This document shows positions 24,059 to 32,778 of a DNA stretch of 64,000 nucleotides, piece by piece. Under the pieces are notes generated by a model, which had not been told where the DNA came from, did no database searches, and saw nothing but the letters and a program-made list of their open reading frames with translations. The stretch spans positions 248,001 to 312,000 of the forward strand of contig NZ_JAUEMJ010000003.1 in NCBI RefSeq assembly GCF_030403505.1. Reading direction: 5' to 3'. The stretch comes from Glycomyces tritici (GTDB lineage: Bacteria; Actinomycetota; Actinomycetes; Mycobacteriales; Micromonosporaceae). Both the position numbers and the translations under genes were made by a program. Numbering within the stretch: position 1 is the stretch's first letter; each line of letters begins with the position of its first letter.

Positions 24059-25675
24059 ATGCGGGTGCAGGCGATCGACCACGTGGCGCTGCTGCCGCTC
24101 TACCTTGCGGCGGGAGCGGCGGTGCTCGCGCTGTTCGGGGGTCGGTTCGCGAAGGCCTGCATGATGATCGGGCTCAGCACGGCGGCGATCGCGGCGGCGT
24201 GGGTGGGCGGCGGCGAGGACCGCGCGACGTTCGCGGTCGGCGACTGGCACTCGTTCGCGGCCGACGACGCGGCGATGGGCGCGGCGGTCGTGTTCGCCGG
24301 GTTGAGCGTCCTCGTAGCCGCATTGAGCGGCCGGCAGACCGGCGAGTACTGGTTCCTGCTGGCGGTCTCGGCGGCGGGCGGCATCACGCTCGCGGGCGCG
24401 CGCGACCTGATCACGCTGATCGTGGCGCTCGAAACGTTGACGGTGCCGCTGTACGCGCTGGTCACATGGCCAAGCTCGCAAGCTTCGCCGAAGGAGCCCG
24501 GCCGCGACGGGGCCGAAGCGGGCGTCACGTTCCTGATCGCCTCGATCACGTCCTCGGCGACCGCGCTGATGGGCGCGGCGCTCCTGTACTCGGCGGCGGG
24601 CACCGTGCACCTCGAAGGGCTCGCGGCCGGCCTCGACGGAGCCGAACCGGGGCTCGTGGCGGCCGGGGTCGCACTGCTGCTCGGCGGGCTCGCGTTCAAG
24701 CTCGCGGCCGCGCCGCTCCACGCCTGGGCGCCGCTCGTGCTCGAACGGGCCCCGCTGCCGATCGCGACGTACCTCGCGAGCGCCTCGAAGCTCGGCGGTG
24801 CGGTCGCGATCGTCTGGGTGGTGCACTTCGGGCTCGGCGCGATCGCCGGGACGAGCACCGGGATCGTGGTGGCGGCGCTCAGCGTCGCCTCGATCGTGAT
24901 CGGAAACCTCGGGGCGCTGGTGCAGCGCCGGACGGTGCCGCTGCTGGCCTGGTCCGGGATCGCCCATGCGGGTTACACGCTCGCACCCCTCGCGGTGATC
25001 GCGACGGCCGCCGGGCAGGCCGACGCGGCGGCGGCCGCATCGGCGGCCCTGGCGTACGCGGTGTTCTTCGTACTGCTGGAGGCGGGGGCCTTCGCGGCGC
25101 TCACCGCCGTCCGGTCCGGGGCCGCGCTCGCTGCGACCGGGCCGGAAACCCGAGCACCGCTCGCGGACATGGAACGTCGTCCCCTTCCTGGAGCATTGCA
25201 ATCGGAGGATCCCGGTCTCGGCGAAGCCGGCGAGCCGTCAATCGGCGGAGGGTCCGATGTCAAGGCAAGTGCCGGAGCTGCGGGCGTTCACATTTCCGGC
25301 GGTGAGGGCGGCTCGATCGCCGAACTCGCCGGACTCTGGCGAGCCGCTCCCCTGCCCGCCTCGCTCTTCCTCTTCTCCGTGATCGGCCTCGCCGGTCTGC
25401 CGCCCGCGCTCGCCGGGACCTTCGCGAAAGTGGCCGTGCTCGAAGTGCTCGCGTCCTCGGCCGTGTGGCTCGCCGTGATCGTCGCCGCAGGGGCCGTGCT
25501 CGGGCTCGCCTACTACCTGCCGCTCGCCCGCACCGTGCTCCTCGGCCCCGCGCCCGCCGGCCGCGCGGCCGGCAAGGGGCGCTTCGCGATCGCACTGGCC
25601 GCGATCGGCCTCGCGCTGCTCGCCGTCACGCTCGCGCCGCAGCTCGTGTTGGACTTCACCGCCGTTTCTCGGTAA
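24059..25675 (+). CDS. nuoN: NADH-quinone oxidoreductase subunit N with a hydrophilic insertion
   Basis: 538 aa. It is the last antiporter-like subunit; FKLAAAPLHAWAPLV carries the channel lysine, and PLLAWSGIAHAGYTL is the expected conserved loop. The ATG at 24059 abuts the nuoM stop. Between about residues 355 and 415 (bases 25125-25310) there is a Gly/Ser/Glu/Pro-rich hydrophilic stretch that does not fit a membrane helix and uses less GC-biased codons than the rest. The frame continues into normal helices (SLFLFSVIGLAGLPPALAGTF), so the gene is intact. The stand-alone K-L-M-N set without A-J is unusual. Confidence 0.88.
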   Translation: MRVQAIDHVALLPLYLAAGAAVLALFGGRFAKACMMIGLSTAAIAAAWVGGGEDRATFAVGDWHSFAADDAAMGAAVVFAGLSVLVAALSGRQTGEYWFLLAVSAAGGITLAGARDLITLIVALETLTVPLYALVTWPSSQASPKEPGRDGAEAGVTFLIASITSSATALMGAALLYSAAGTVHLEGLAAGLDGAEPGLVAAGVALLLGGLAFKLAAAPLHAWAPLVLERAPLPIATYLASASKLGGAVAIVWVVHFGLGAIAGTSTGIVVAALSVASIVIGNLGALVQRRTVPLLAWSGIAHAGYTLAPLAVIATAAGQADAAAAASAALAYAVFFVLLEAGAFAALTAVRSGAALAATGPETRAPLADMERRPLPGALQSEDPGLGEAGEPSIGGGSDVKASAGAAGVHISGGEGGSIAELAGLWRAAPLPASLFLFSVIGLAGLPPALAGTFAKVAVLEVLASSAVWLAVIVAAGAVLGLAYYLPLARTVLLGPAPAGRAAGKGRFAIALAAIGLALLAVTLAPQLVLDFTAVSR

Positions 25676-25780
25676 ATTCCCAGCTCACAGAGAAATACTG
25701 GCCGTAACCAGGACGTTGCAGCTGTACAAATTTACGGCTCGCACGGTTCGCCGAGGGCACCAGGAGGGAATCCAACCACC

Positions 25781-26644
25781 ATGAAGCACCACAACGGCCT
25801 CAAGACAGCGGTGCTGCTCGGCGCGATGTCGGCGCTCGTGATCGCCATCGGCTACGTGCTCGGCGGGTCGACCGGCATCCTCATCGCAGCGGTCATCGCC
25901 GTGGGCATGAACGCCTACGCCTACTTCAACTCCGACAAGATCGCCCTGCGCTCCATGCGGGCGCAGCCCGTCTCGGAGGCGCAGGCCCCGCAGCTGTACG
26001 CGATGGTCCGCGAGCTCGCGCACCGCGCGAACCAGCCGATGCCCCGCCTGTACGTCTCACCCACGATGCAGCCGAACGCGTTCGCCACCGGCCGCAATCC
26101 CGAGAACGCGGCGGTCGCGGTCACCGAGGGCATCCTGCAGCTGCTCACGCCCGCCGAACTGCGGGCGGTGATCGGGCACGAGTTGTCGCACGTCTACAAC
26201 CGGGACATCCTCATCTCCTCGGTCGCCGGGGCGCTGGCCAGCATCATCACGATGCTCGCGAACCTGGCGATGTTCCTGCCGTTCTTCGCCTCCGACGACG
26301 AAGACCGGCCGAACCCGCTGGTCCTGCTCCTGACGATGATCCTCGGCCCGCTGGCCGCCGGGCTCATCCAGATGGCCGTGTCGCGCTCGCGCGAATTCGA
26401 GGCCGACGCCGACGGCGCCCGCCTCACCGGCGACCCGCTCGCGCTCGCGAGCGCGCTGGAGAAGATCTCGGCCGGGGTCGACCGGATGCCGGCGCGGTCC
26501 GACAGCCGCATCGCGGAGCAGTCGCACCTGATGATCGAGTCGCCGCTGCGCGGCGGCGGGCTCGCGAGCCTGTTCTCGACCCACCCGCCGACGGCGGAGC
26601 GGGTGCAGCGCCTGCGGGAGATGGCCCGCGGCGTCGTCCGCTAG
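25781..26644 (+). CDS. htpX: Zinc metalloprotease HtpX (M48)
   Basis: 287 aa. Two N-terminal helices (8-27, 30-48) and two more after the active site (about 142-170, 180-200) anchor it in the membrane. Zinc ligands are H133-E-L-S-H137 in [11 protein letters not shown] and the glutamate in [11 protein letters not shown]. HtpX degrades misfolded membrane proteins at the cytoplasmic face. The ATG at 25781 has GGAGGG 12 bases upstream. It is monocistronic, ending at a bidirectional terminator. Confidence 0.93.
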   Translation: MKHHNGLKTAVLLGAMSALVIAIGYVLGGSTGILIAAVIAVGMNAYAYFNSDKIALRSMRAQPVSEAQAPQLYAMVRELAHRANQPMPRLYVSPTMQPNAFATGRNPENAAVAVTEGILQLLTPAELRAVIGHELSHVYNRDILISSVAGALASIITMLANLAMFLPFFASDDEDRPNPLVLLLTMILGPLAAGLIQMAVSRSREFEADADGARLTGDPLALASALEKISAGVDRMPARSDSRIAEQSHLMIESPLRGGGLASLFSTHPPTAERVQRLREMARGVVR

Positions 26645-26706
26645 GGATGGTCGAGCGTCCCGCGAGTCGATGCTCGAACACCCCTGAGACCGCCTCAGGG
26701 CATGGC

Positions 26707-26740
26707 GAAAGCCGCGTCGACACAGGTCGACGCGGCTTTC
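26707..26740. terminator. Bidirectional terminator between htpX and the DUF2516 gene
   Basis: A perfect 15-bp stem (26707-26721 with 26726-26740), loop ACAG, with A-rich and T-rich edges (GAAAG...CTTTC). A weaker CCCTGAG/CTCAGGG hairpin precedes it at 26682-26700. Confidence 0.85.
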
Positions 26741-26762
26741 TCACGTGTTCGAGCGGAGCCGC

Positions 26763-27086
26763 TCAGTACGACGAACCGCCGCCACGAAGGTCTTTGAACC
26801 CGGCCCGCACGTCCAGGAGGTACACCAGCGCCGCGGCTATCGTCACCAGGGTGAAGATGAGCCCCGACCCGGGACTCTGCATGAACAGCAGCGTCAAAGC
26901 CAGGCTGACGGCCAGGATGCCGAGCCACGCACCCTTGGAAAGGGTGCCGACGGCGTTGAACGCATCGGGCTTCTGCACCGCGCAGTGGGTGAGAGCGATG
27001 ACCGAGAGCAGGGCAGCTCCGAGCGTAATGAGCAGATAGACGTAATAGCGCACGTCGAAGGCGAACACTGCTGCGAACTCTGGCAT
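26763..27086 (-). CDS. DUF2516 family membrane protein
   Basis: 107 aa with three predicted helices (about 14-35, 50-70, 75-95) and a short basic C-terminus. The length and the final LVYLLDVRAGFKDLRGGGSSY match the actinobacterial DUF2516 family. No function is known. It is transcribed towards htpX and lies downstream of the bS22 gene on the same strand, 43 bp away. Confidence 0.75.
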   Translation of the reverse strand: MPEFAAVFAFDVRYYVYLLITLGAALLSVIALTHCAVQKPDAFNAVGTLSKGAWLGILAVSLALTLLFMQSPGSGLIFTLVTIAAALVYLLDVRAGFKDLRGGGSSY

Positions 27087-27129
27087 GCGCCCAGCCTACC
27101 CGCAGGAACTCGGGAGCCGGTCGGCTCGG

Positions 27130-27231
27130 CTACTTGCCGAGCTTGCGACGCTGCACGCGGGTCTTCCGGAGCAGCTTGCGGTGCTTCTTCTTCGCCATGC
27201 GCTTGCGCCGCTTCTTGATGACCGAGCCCAT
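27130..27231 (-). CDS. Small ribosomal protein bS22 (AURKAIP1/COX24 domain)
   Basis: 33 aa: [20 protein letters not shown] followed by an equally basic tail ending RRKLGK. This is essentially the same as the 33-residue bS22 protein found on the mycobacterial 30S subunit. It begins at the ATG at 27231 behind GAGGAAG and ends at 27130. It is followed in the actinobacterial pattern by neighbours also seen here: the small HTH gene lies 143 bp upstream. Too short for routine gene finders, but certain from its sequence. Confidence 0.93.
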   Translation of the reverse strand: MGSVIKKRRKRMAKKKHRKLLRKTRVQRRKLGK

Positions 27232-27374
27232 AGAGCTTCCTCACAGATGTTCACTAGACAATTTTTCGAGCCCGACCAGCCTAACGCGCGTGCCCGGCGG
27301 CCCCCGCGCCGGGCGAGCGGAACCGCAGGCCCCGTCACAGCTCGCGCGTGGCGGGACCTGCCGGGCCGAGGGGA

Positions 27375-27578
27375 TCAGTCGTCGGTCTGGAGCGCTTCGG
27401 AGAGGTAGGTCTTGACAGCGCTTTCGGGAACGCGGAAGGAGCGCCCGACCCGCACCGCCGCGATCTCGCCGTTGTGGACGAGCCTGTACACCGTCATCTT
27501 CGAGACGCGCATCAGCTCGGCCACCTCCGTCACCGTCAAGAACTTGACCTCGTCGAGGAGGTCCCCGGGTTCGCTCAT
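27375..27578 (-). CDS. Small HTH DNA-binding protein (excisionase/BldC-like)
   Basis: 67 aa. A single winged HTH: KFLTVTEVAELMRVSKMTVYR then NGEIAAVRVGRSFRVPESAV. It is the small regulator conserved beside the bS22 gene in many actinobacteria, including the Rv0500A-Rv0500B region of Mycobacterium tuberculosis (known synteny, recalled). The ATG at 27578 gives the standard acidic N-terminus. A perfect 8-1-8 palindrome lies 116 bp upstream. Confidence 0.87.
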   Translation of the reverse strand: MSEPGDLLDEVKFLTVTEVAELMRVSKMTVYRLVHNGEIAAVRVGRSFRVPESAVKTYLSEALQTDD

Positions 27579-27693
27579 GTGTCTCACCGTTCTGTCGAGG
27601 GCTGTTGCGAGCACTAATGCAAGGACGTGGGGTGTGTGATGTGTGTTGAGGTGCGGCGGACGCGAATGCCCATATGAACCGAAACAAGTCGGT

Positions 27694-27710
27694 CGTCACA
27701 GACTGTGACG
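27694..27710. promoter_or_regulatory. 17-bp perfect palindrome upstream of the small HTH gene
   Basis: CGTCACAG-A-CTGTGACG is perfectly symmetric. It lies 116 bp upstream of the HTH start and 67 bp past the protease stop. The TGTGA/TCACA-like half-sites recall Crp-family boxes, although the spacing is shorter than usual. Confidence 0.45.
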
Positions 27711-27776
27711 TTGATGTCTTTCGATTGGGATGAGGCTCATGTTACGGCAGTCCGCGCCACCCGGCAACACCCGATC

Positions 27777-29546
27777 TCACACGGTCTGGGCAATGAAGGC
27801 CGTAATCTCCTGCATCAGCTCTGCATAGCTCTTCCCGTAGATCTCCTGCGCCGCGTCCACTGCGGGCTCGCCCTGACGGGCCGTCGCGTCGAAGAGCTCG
27901 ATGAACTTGTCGACCCCGTACTCGTCGATCATGTAGGTGACGCCGAGGAACCCGCACCCGTACTTGCCGGAGCCGGCGAGCGTGTCGTCGTCCCCGTCCG
28001 GCGGGAGGATGTCGGTCTCGCAGCCGCCCTGCCCGACGTACTCGCGCACGTCGTTCCGGCGGGTGTACTGGTCGTAGGGGCTGTCGCCCTCGTCGATGTA
28101 CTCGGCGATGCCCTCGACCATCCACCACGTGTCGTCCGCGTACCGCTCCGAGGGCGCGGCCCACAGGGTCACGGCGTGGCCGAGCTCGTGCCGGATCACC
28201 GAGGTGAGATCGTTGCCCCAGCCGGAGACGTCGACGTTCATGACGGTGGCGTACGTGGACGGCTGGCGCTCGCCTTCGACCGTGCCCGAGAGCGGCAGCG
28301 CGAACCCGACCACGCCCTCGGTGTCCCAGAAGCCCCCGAACCAGACCTCGAACTCCTCGTCGTTGGCGATGTAGACGACGTACCGGTCGGGCTTCTCCCA
28401 GTACGCCCACTGGTCCGCGTTCACCGCCGCGGCCTCGGCGATCTCAAGTGCGTCGTCCAGGCGGTCGGCCATCTCCAGCGGCACCGCCGTGACGGTGCGC
28501 TCGCCTACGGCCGCAACGAGGTCGGTGACCTCCCACGGGTGCGGGCCCTCCCCGAACTCCGAGTCCGAGACCTCGACCATGACCAGGCCGTCCTCGCCAG
28601 CGCGCCAACGCGAGTCGAAGACGATGTCGGCGGCCTTGCACGTGTCGGCCGGGTCGACGAAGCAGTACGAGAGCGCGACCGAGATGTCGTAGAGCGGAAC
28701 CGCGCCGGCCGAGTCCTCGATGGGACCCGAGGCGATCCGGTAGTCGAAGCGGGAGACCTGCATCGACGTGAGCGATTCGAACCGGCCGGTCATCTTGGGG
28801 TGCAGCGCCGGGTCGTACGCGGCCAGCCAGCCCTCGAGGCTGTTGTTGATGAGCGACTCGCTCTGGGCGTCGAGGACGAGCTGCGCCTGCTCCTTGAGGT
28901 AGGCGAGGATCTCGGCCTCGGACGCGTCCGGGCCCGGGCTGGGGACGGTGCCCTCGCCGGGCTGGACCGCGAGCCCCTCGATCGTGCCGGTCTCGGCGGC
29001 GGGCATGCCCGGGCGCCAGCCGTTGACGAGGGCCCCGCCGAAGACGGAGCCCGTGACGAGGAGGAGGACGACGAGGATCGTCCCGAACCGGGATCGCTTC
29101 CGGTCGGGGCGCGGCTGGTAGTAGACGGGGCCGCCGGGCCACGGCGGCATCGCGGTGACCGGGATCGGCCCGGGCGGGATCTGGGGCGGCGCGCCCTGGT
29201 AAGCGGCGTGCGGGTACTGGGCGTTCGCGTAGTGGCCCTGCTGGCCCTGCATGTGCCCCTGCGGCATCGCCCCCGGCGGGAGCATGTCGATCGGCAGCGT
29301 CGACGGCGGGGCCGTCGGCTCCGGCATCGGCGGCATGGGCGCGGCCTGCGGGATCGCCGCATCGCCTGTGCCCGCTTGCGGCAGCACCGGTCCGGGCGAG
29401 GTGCTGCGCGGCGCTTCACCCTGCGCGGCACTGCCGGACCGCTGGCCGGGCACGAGCGGCGACGAGGCGGCCTGCCCGGGGCGGGGTTCGCCGGGGCGGT
29501 CGCGCTCGGGGGTGTCCGGGGTGAAGTCCTCGGGGGCTTGAGTCAC
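27777..29546 (-). CDS. Membrane-anchored zinc metalloprotease (gluzincin, HExxH)
   Basis: 589 aa. Residues 1-150 are a Pro/Gln/Gly/Met-rich, probably disordered cytoplasmic tail; 155-174 is one membrane helix (GTILVVLLLVTGSVFGGALV); the rest is extracellular. Residues 210-400 resemble an NTF2-like or adaptor domain, and the C-terminal domain has H453-E-L-G-H457 followed about 20 residues later by VEGIAEYI, the pattern of gluzincin peptidases. Two extracellular Cys pairs (around FVDPADTCKAAD and GGCETD/YGCGFLG) may form disulphides. Substrate unknown. The GTG at 29546 has no strong ribosome site. It is downstream of proline dehydrogenase but separated by a terminator. Confidence 0.8.
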   Translation of the reverse strand: MTQAPEDFTPDTPERDRPGEPRPGQAASSPLVPGQRSGSAAQGEAPRSTSPGPVLPQAGTGDAAIPQAAPMPPMPEPTAPPSTLPIDMLPPGAMPQGHMQGQQGHYANAQYPHAAYQGAPPQIPPGPIPVTAMPPWPGGPVYYQPRPDRKRSRFGTILVVLLLVTGSVFGGALVNGWRPGMPAAETGTIEGLAVQPGEGTVPSPGPDASEAEILAYLKEQAQLVLDAQSESLINNSLEGWLAAYDPALHPKMTGRFESLTSMQVSRFDYRIASGPIEDSAGAVPLYDISVALSYCFVDPADTCKAADIVFDSRWRAGEDGLVMVEVSDSEFGEGPHPWEVTDLVAAVGERTVTAVPLEMADRLDDALEIAEAAAVNADQWAYWEKPDRYVVYIANDEEFEVWFGGFWDTEGVVGFALPLSGTVEGERQPSTYATVMNVDVSGWGNDLTSVIRHELGHAVTLWAAPSERYADDTWWMVEGIAEYIDEGDSPYDQYTRRNDVREYVGQGGCETDILPPDGDDDTLAGSGKYGCGFLGVTYMIDEYGVDKFIELFDATARQGEPAVDAAQEIYGKSYAELMQEITAFIAQTV

Positions 29547-29628
29547 GTTCGCAACTGTAGTCGCCGACCGCTACCCGCGCGAGCCCGCGAAGTGTGGTGT
29601 GCGCTGGGCGTCCAAGGCCGTGAGCAGG

Positions 29629-29665
29629 ACCGGGCCGGGCGGAGCAGTGCTCGGCCCGGCCCGGT
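29629..29665 (-). terminator. Terminator after proline dehydrogenase
   Basis: A 12-bp perfect stem (29629-29640 with 29654-29665) continues inward after a G-G mismatch into GAGCA/TGCTC, giving a nearly uninterrupted 17-bp helix 13 bp past the stop. Confidence 0.8.
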
Positions 29666-29678
29666 TCCTCAGAACTCT

Positions 29679-30599
29679 CTAAGACTTCGTCCACAGTGAC
29701 CGCGCGAAGACGGCGAGGTTCGCGGGGCGCTCGGCCATGCGGCGCATCAGGTACCCGTACCACTGGTCCCCGTACGGCACGTAGACGCGCATCCGGTAGC
29801 CCTCGGCGGCGAGCCGCAGCTGCTCGGTGGGGCGGATGCCGTACAGCATCTGGAACTCGAAGGACTCCTTGCCGCGGTCGTACCAGCGGGCCCGGTCGAT
29901 GCCGATCTCGATGAGCCGCGGGTCGTGCGTCGCGAGCATGGGGTAGCCCTCGCCGGCCATGAGCGCGTTGATGCAGCGCACATAGGACCGGTCGACGTCG
30001 AGGCTGCGCTGGTAGGCGACCGACTCGGGCTCCTTGTAGGCGCCCTTGCAGAGCCGGATGCGGGAGTCGGGGGCGGCCTGGGTCTTGCAGTCGTCCTCGG
30101 TGCGCCGCAGATAGGCCTGGAGCACGGCGCCGGTGCGGGGGTGGTCCTCGCGGAGGCGCTGCACGATCTCCAGGGTGGAGTCGGTGACGGTGTGGTCCTC
30201 CATGTCGACGGTGACCGTGGTCCCGGCGTCCTCGGCGGCGGCGCAGATCTCGCGGGCCCGGTCGTAGGCGAGCTCGGGGTCGATGCGCTGGCCGAGGGCG
30301 GAGAGCTTGACGCTGACCTCGGCGGAGCCGGCGAGGCCCTCGCCCTTGAGGGCGGCGAGGAGGCCGAGGTACTCGTCGCGGGTGGCGTCGGCCTGCTCGA
30401 CGACGACCGTGTCCTCGCCGAGGTAGTCGAGTGTGGCGAGCAGTCCGTCGGCCGCGAGGGTCCTGGTGGTGGCGACGGCGTGGGCCGTGGTCTCGCCCGC
30501 GACGTAGCGGCGGACGAGCGATCGCGAAACCGGCGCGGTCCCGACGAGCCGCTCGATCTTCGATGACCTCGCGGCGGCGAGAATGACAGAACGCAACAT
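29679..30599 (-). CDS. Proline dehydrogenase
   Basis: 306 aa, a monofunctional FAD-dependent PRODH that oxidises proline to pyrroline-5-carboxylate at the membrane. The TIM-barrel motifs are present: VSVKLSALGQRIDPE, DMEDHTVTDSTLEI, QAYLRRTEDDC, RLCKGAYKE and FEFQMLYGIR. The ATG at 30599 gives the normal N-terminus (MLRSVILAAARS); the frame upstream to 30665 is not supported. No pyrroline-5-carboxylate dehydrogenase gene adjoins it. A Fur/Zur-like palindrome lies about 90 bp upstream. Confidence 0.92.
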   Translation of the reverse strand: MLRSVILAAARSSKIERLVGTAPVSRSLVRRYVAGETTAHAVATTRTLAADGLLATLDYLGEDTVVVEQADATRDEYLGLLAALKGEGLAGSAEVSVKLSALGQRIDPELAYDRAREICAAAEDAGTTVTVDMEDHTVTDSTLEIVQRLREDHPRTGAVLQAYLRRTEDDCKTQAAPDSRIRLCKGAYKEPESVAYQRSLDVDRSYVRCINALMAGEGYPMLATHDPRLIEIGIDRARWYDRGKESFEFQMLYGIRPTEQLRLAAEGYRMRVYVPYGDQWYGYLMRRMAERPANLAVFARSLWTKS

Positions 30600-30683
30600 G
30601 CCTGCAGCGTAGCTTCCCGCGTCCCGGCCGCAGGTCACGGTGGCATAACACGTGCGCCGCAACATTGGAAACAGCGCCTCGAG

Positions 30684-30702
30684 ATGAGAATGATCGTCTC
30701 AT
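30684..30702. promoter_or_regulatory. Palindrome upstream of proline dehydrogenase
   Basis: ATGAGA and TCTCAT flank ATGATCG; the AATGATCG core recalls Fur-family boxes. It is placed 85-103 bp before the PRODH start. Regulator unknown. Confidence 0.4.
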
Positions 30703-30802
30703 TCGAAGGCGAGGGCACGCTGCAGCCTCTGTTCGCGACTCGCTTGTGACCGGTTTCGACCAGTTCAGGCTGGTTAGCGCTGTTTGGGTCGTGAGTTCGG
30801 TC

Positions 30803-31447
30803 TTACAGCTGCGTGTAGGGCTCGCGGCGGGCCGCTGCGGGATCGTCGGGGTCCCAGGGCTCGATCGGGTTCACGACCGGGTAGGGCTTGTACGGGCCAT
30901 AGTGGAGCGCGCGGGTGACGACGGGGCGGGGGTGCCGCTTGGCGATCGACCAGGCCAGCGGGACGGCCGCCGGGTCGGGGCAGACCACGTGGTCGGCAGC
31001 GCCGATGTCAAGACTCCCGAGGCGGCGGAGGGCGATCGCGCGGAGCGCCTGGTGGCGGAAGGGGCGGTAGACCTTCCAGAAGACATTGCGGCGGCAGAAG
31101 CCCGCAACCTTGCGGTGGGCGCGGCGGGCGAAGCCCGCGCCCGGCAGCTTTCCGTCCAGCCGGCGCAGCACGGCCGCGGGGGCGCGCTCGACGAGCGCCT
31201 CGTACAACCACAGGAGCGGCTGGCGGTTCTCGGGCTTCGCCAGCGAGTACACCTCGACGCTGGGGTGGAGGGAGGGCGCGCGGCGCCAACCCTGGCCGTC
31301 AGCGACGACCGCTTGGACGCGCACGCCGCGGCGGGCCATCTGCCAGGCGTAGTCGTTGGTGCGCTTGACGGCCCCGTTGCCGAAGAGCAGCACGACCACC
31401 CGCTCGGGTAGGGCGTTCACGGCAGTGTCTTCCCGGGTGGTGGTCAC
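30803..31447 (-). CDS. GT-B N-terminal-domain-like protein of the polysaccharide operon
   Basis: 214 aa. It begins with a Rossmann-like strand and helix (ERVVVLLFGNGAVKRTNDYAWQMARRGVRVQAVV) like the acceptor-binding half of GT4 glycosyltransferases, then a basic helical region, and ends after VVCPDPAAVPLAWSIAKRHPRPVV without a nucleotide-sugar-binding half. It resembles the 179-aa protein at 32768-33307 in layout. The GTG at 31447 overlaps the stop of the GT before it (GTGA). It is the last gene of a five-gene overlapping operon. It may be an accessory subunit or an incomplete transferase. Confidence 0.6.
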   Translation of the reverse strand: MTTTREDTAVNALPERVVVLLFGNGAVKRTNDYAWQMARRGVRVQAVVADGQGWRRAPSLHPSVEVYSLAKPENRQPLLWLYEALVERAPAAVLRRLDGKLPGAGFARRAHRKVAGFCRRNVFWKVYRPFRHQALRAIALRRLGSLDIGAADHVVCPDPAAVPLAWSIAKRHPRPVVTRALHYGPYKPYPVVNPIEPWDPDDPAAARREPYTQL

Positions 31448-32778
31448 CGCTGGCTCCTCTTCACTGCGATGTCGCGGGCGCGCCGCTCGAATGCCTCGAG
31501 CGCGCGGTACCGGGTGAAGCCCGCACCGTAGGCGCGGGCGCGTTCGGCCAGTTCAGGATCGGACTTGCGGGCGGCGTCCCCCGCCTCGGCCATCGCGGCG
31601 GCGACCGCGTCCGGATCCAGGCTCCCTGGGTTGAACCAGAGCGGGTAGTCGCGGAGCAGTTCCTCTGCGGCCGAGCCGGGTTCGTGGACGGAGACGATCG
31701 GCTTCCCGGTGGCCATGTACTCGAAGATCTTTCCGGAGGTCACGTACTTGGAGCCGCCGACGAGGAACACGAGCACGTCGCTCGCGCCGTAGGCGGCGCC
31801 GATCTCGGCCTTGGAGACCGGGCCGCGGAGCTGCACGCCCTCGAGATCGCCGTCGAGCCCCAGCCGCTTGCGCATCTGCGACTCGTACTTGGCGAAGAAC
31901 CCGATGTGGCCGTACAGGTCGAGCGTGCTGCCGGGGTGGGAGCCCTGCTCGGTCATGGCGCGGAAGCCGCCGAAGAGCGCGTCGACGGGCTGGTAGGCGG
32001 TCAGCGTGCCGATGTAGGCGAACGAGAGCGGGCGGCTCTCGTCCGCCGCGGACTCGGGCATCTCGGGGAGGACGTCGGGGTCCCAGCCGTTGAGCACCAC
32101 GTGCATCCGGTCGGCCGCCTGCGGGTAGCGCTCGGCGTGCCAGGTGCGCAGGGCCTCGTTCACGAACAGCGCCTCGGCGGCGTTCTCGAGGATTCGCTTC
32201 TCCCAGCGCCATGCCTTGTCGCCCTTGGGGAACGCGTCCTGGTTCTTGAAGAGGTCGAGGGTCCAGGAGTCGCGGTAGTCCACCACGTACGGCAGGCCGG
32301 TGCGCTTGCCGAGCTCGTAGGCGGCGCCGAAGGCCGCGAAGGGGTTGCCGGTGGCGATCACGAGGTCGAAGGGGTGTTCGGCGTGCAGCCGCAGGCCCTC
32401 CTCGACCGCGGACTCGCCCCAGGACGCGTACTTGTCGGGGAACGCGAACCGCTGGCGCCACTGGTGCCAGCGGGAGGCCAGGAACGGGAAGTTCCCGCGG
32501 AAGGACCCGAACTTGCGGATGTCGGTCTCCCACTGGAAGTCGTCGATCGGGGGGCTGACGGTGGTGATGCGCGGGTCCACCGTGGCCAGGAGGCCGTCGT
32601 CGGTGGAGCCGACGACGTCGGTGAGGAACCACTGCGGGACGCGGGCGACGGTGACGTCCCAGCCGGACTCGGCGAAGTAGTTCGCGGTGGCGCGCGCCCG
32701 GTAGACGCCGCTGGCGCGCGAGGGCGGGAAGTAGAAGGCCAGGTACAGCAGCCGCAGGGGTCGCGGTTCAGCGGTCAC
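31444..32778 (-). CDS. Glycosyltransferase, GT4 family
   Basis: 444 aa, GT-B fold. The N-terminal half has LLYLAFYFPPSRASGVYRARATANYF, the C-terminal half has LSFAYIGTLTAYQPVD, the donor-binding region GSKYVTSGKIFEYMATGKPIVSV and a final helix. Donor and acceptor are unknown; context suggests cell-surface glycan assembly on the inner membrane face. The GTG at 32778, 7 bases after GGAG, is chosen; longer frames overlap the preceding gene fully. It overlaps that gene by 11 bases and the next by 4. Confidence 0.85.
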   Translation of the reverse strand: MTAEPRPLRLLYLAFYFPPSRASGVYRARATANYFAESGWDVTVARVPQWFLTDVVGSTDDGLLATVDPRITTVSPPIDDFQWETDIRKFGSFRGNFPFLASRWHQWRQRFAFPDKYASWGESAVEEGLRLHAEHPFDLVIATGNPFAAFGAAYELGKRTGLPYVVDYRDSWTLDLFKNQDAFPKGDKAWRWEKRILENAAEALFVNEALRTWHAERYPQAADRMHVVLNGWDPDVLPEMPESAADESRPLSFAYIGTLTAYQPVDALFGGFRAMTEQGSHPGSTLDLYGHIGFFAKYESQMRKRLGLDGDLEGVQLRGPVSKAEIGAAYGASDVLVFLVGGSKYVTSGKIFEYMATGKPIVSVHEPGSAAEELLRDYPLWFNPGSLDPDAVAAAMAEAGDAARKSDPELAERARAYGAGFTRYRALEAFERRARDIAVKRSQR

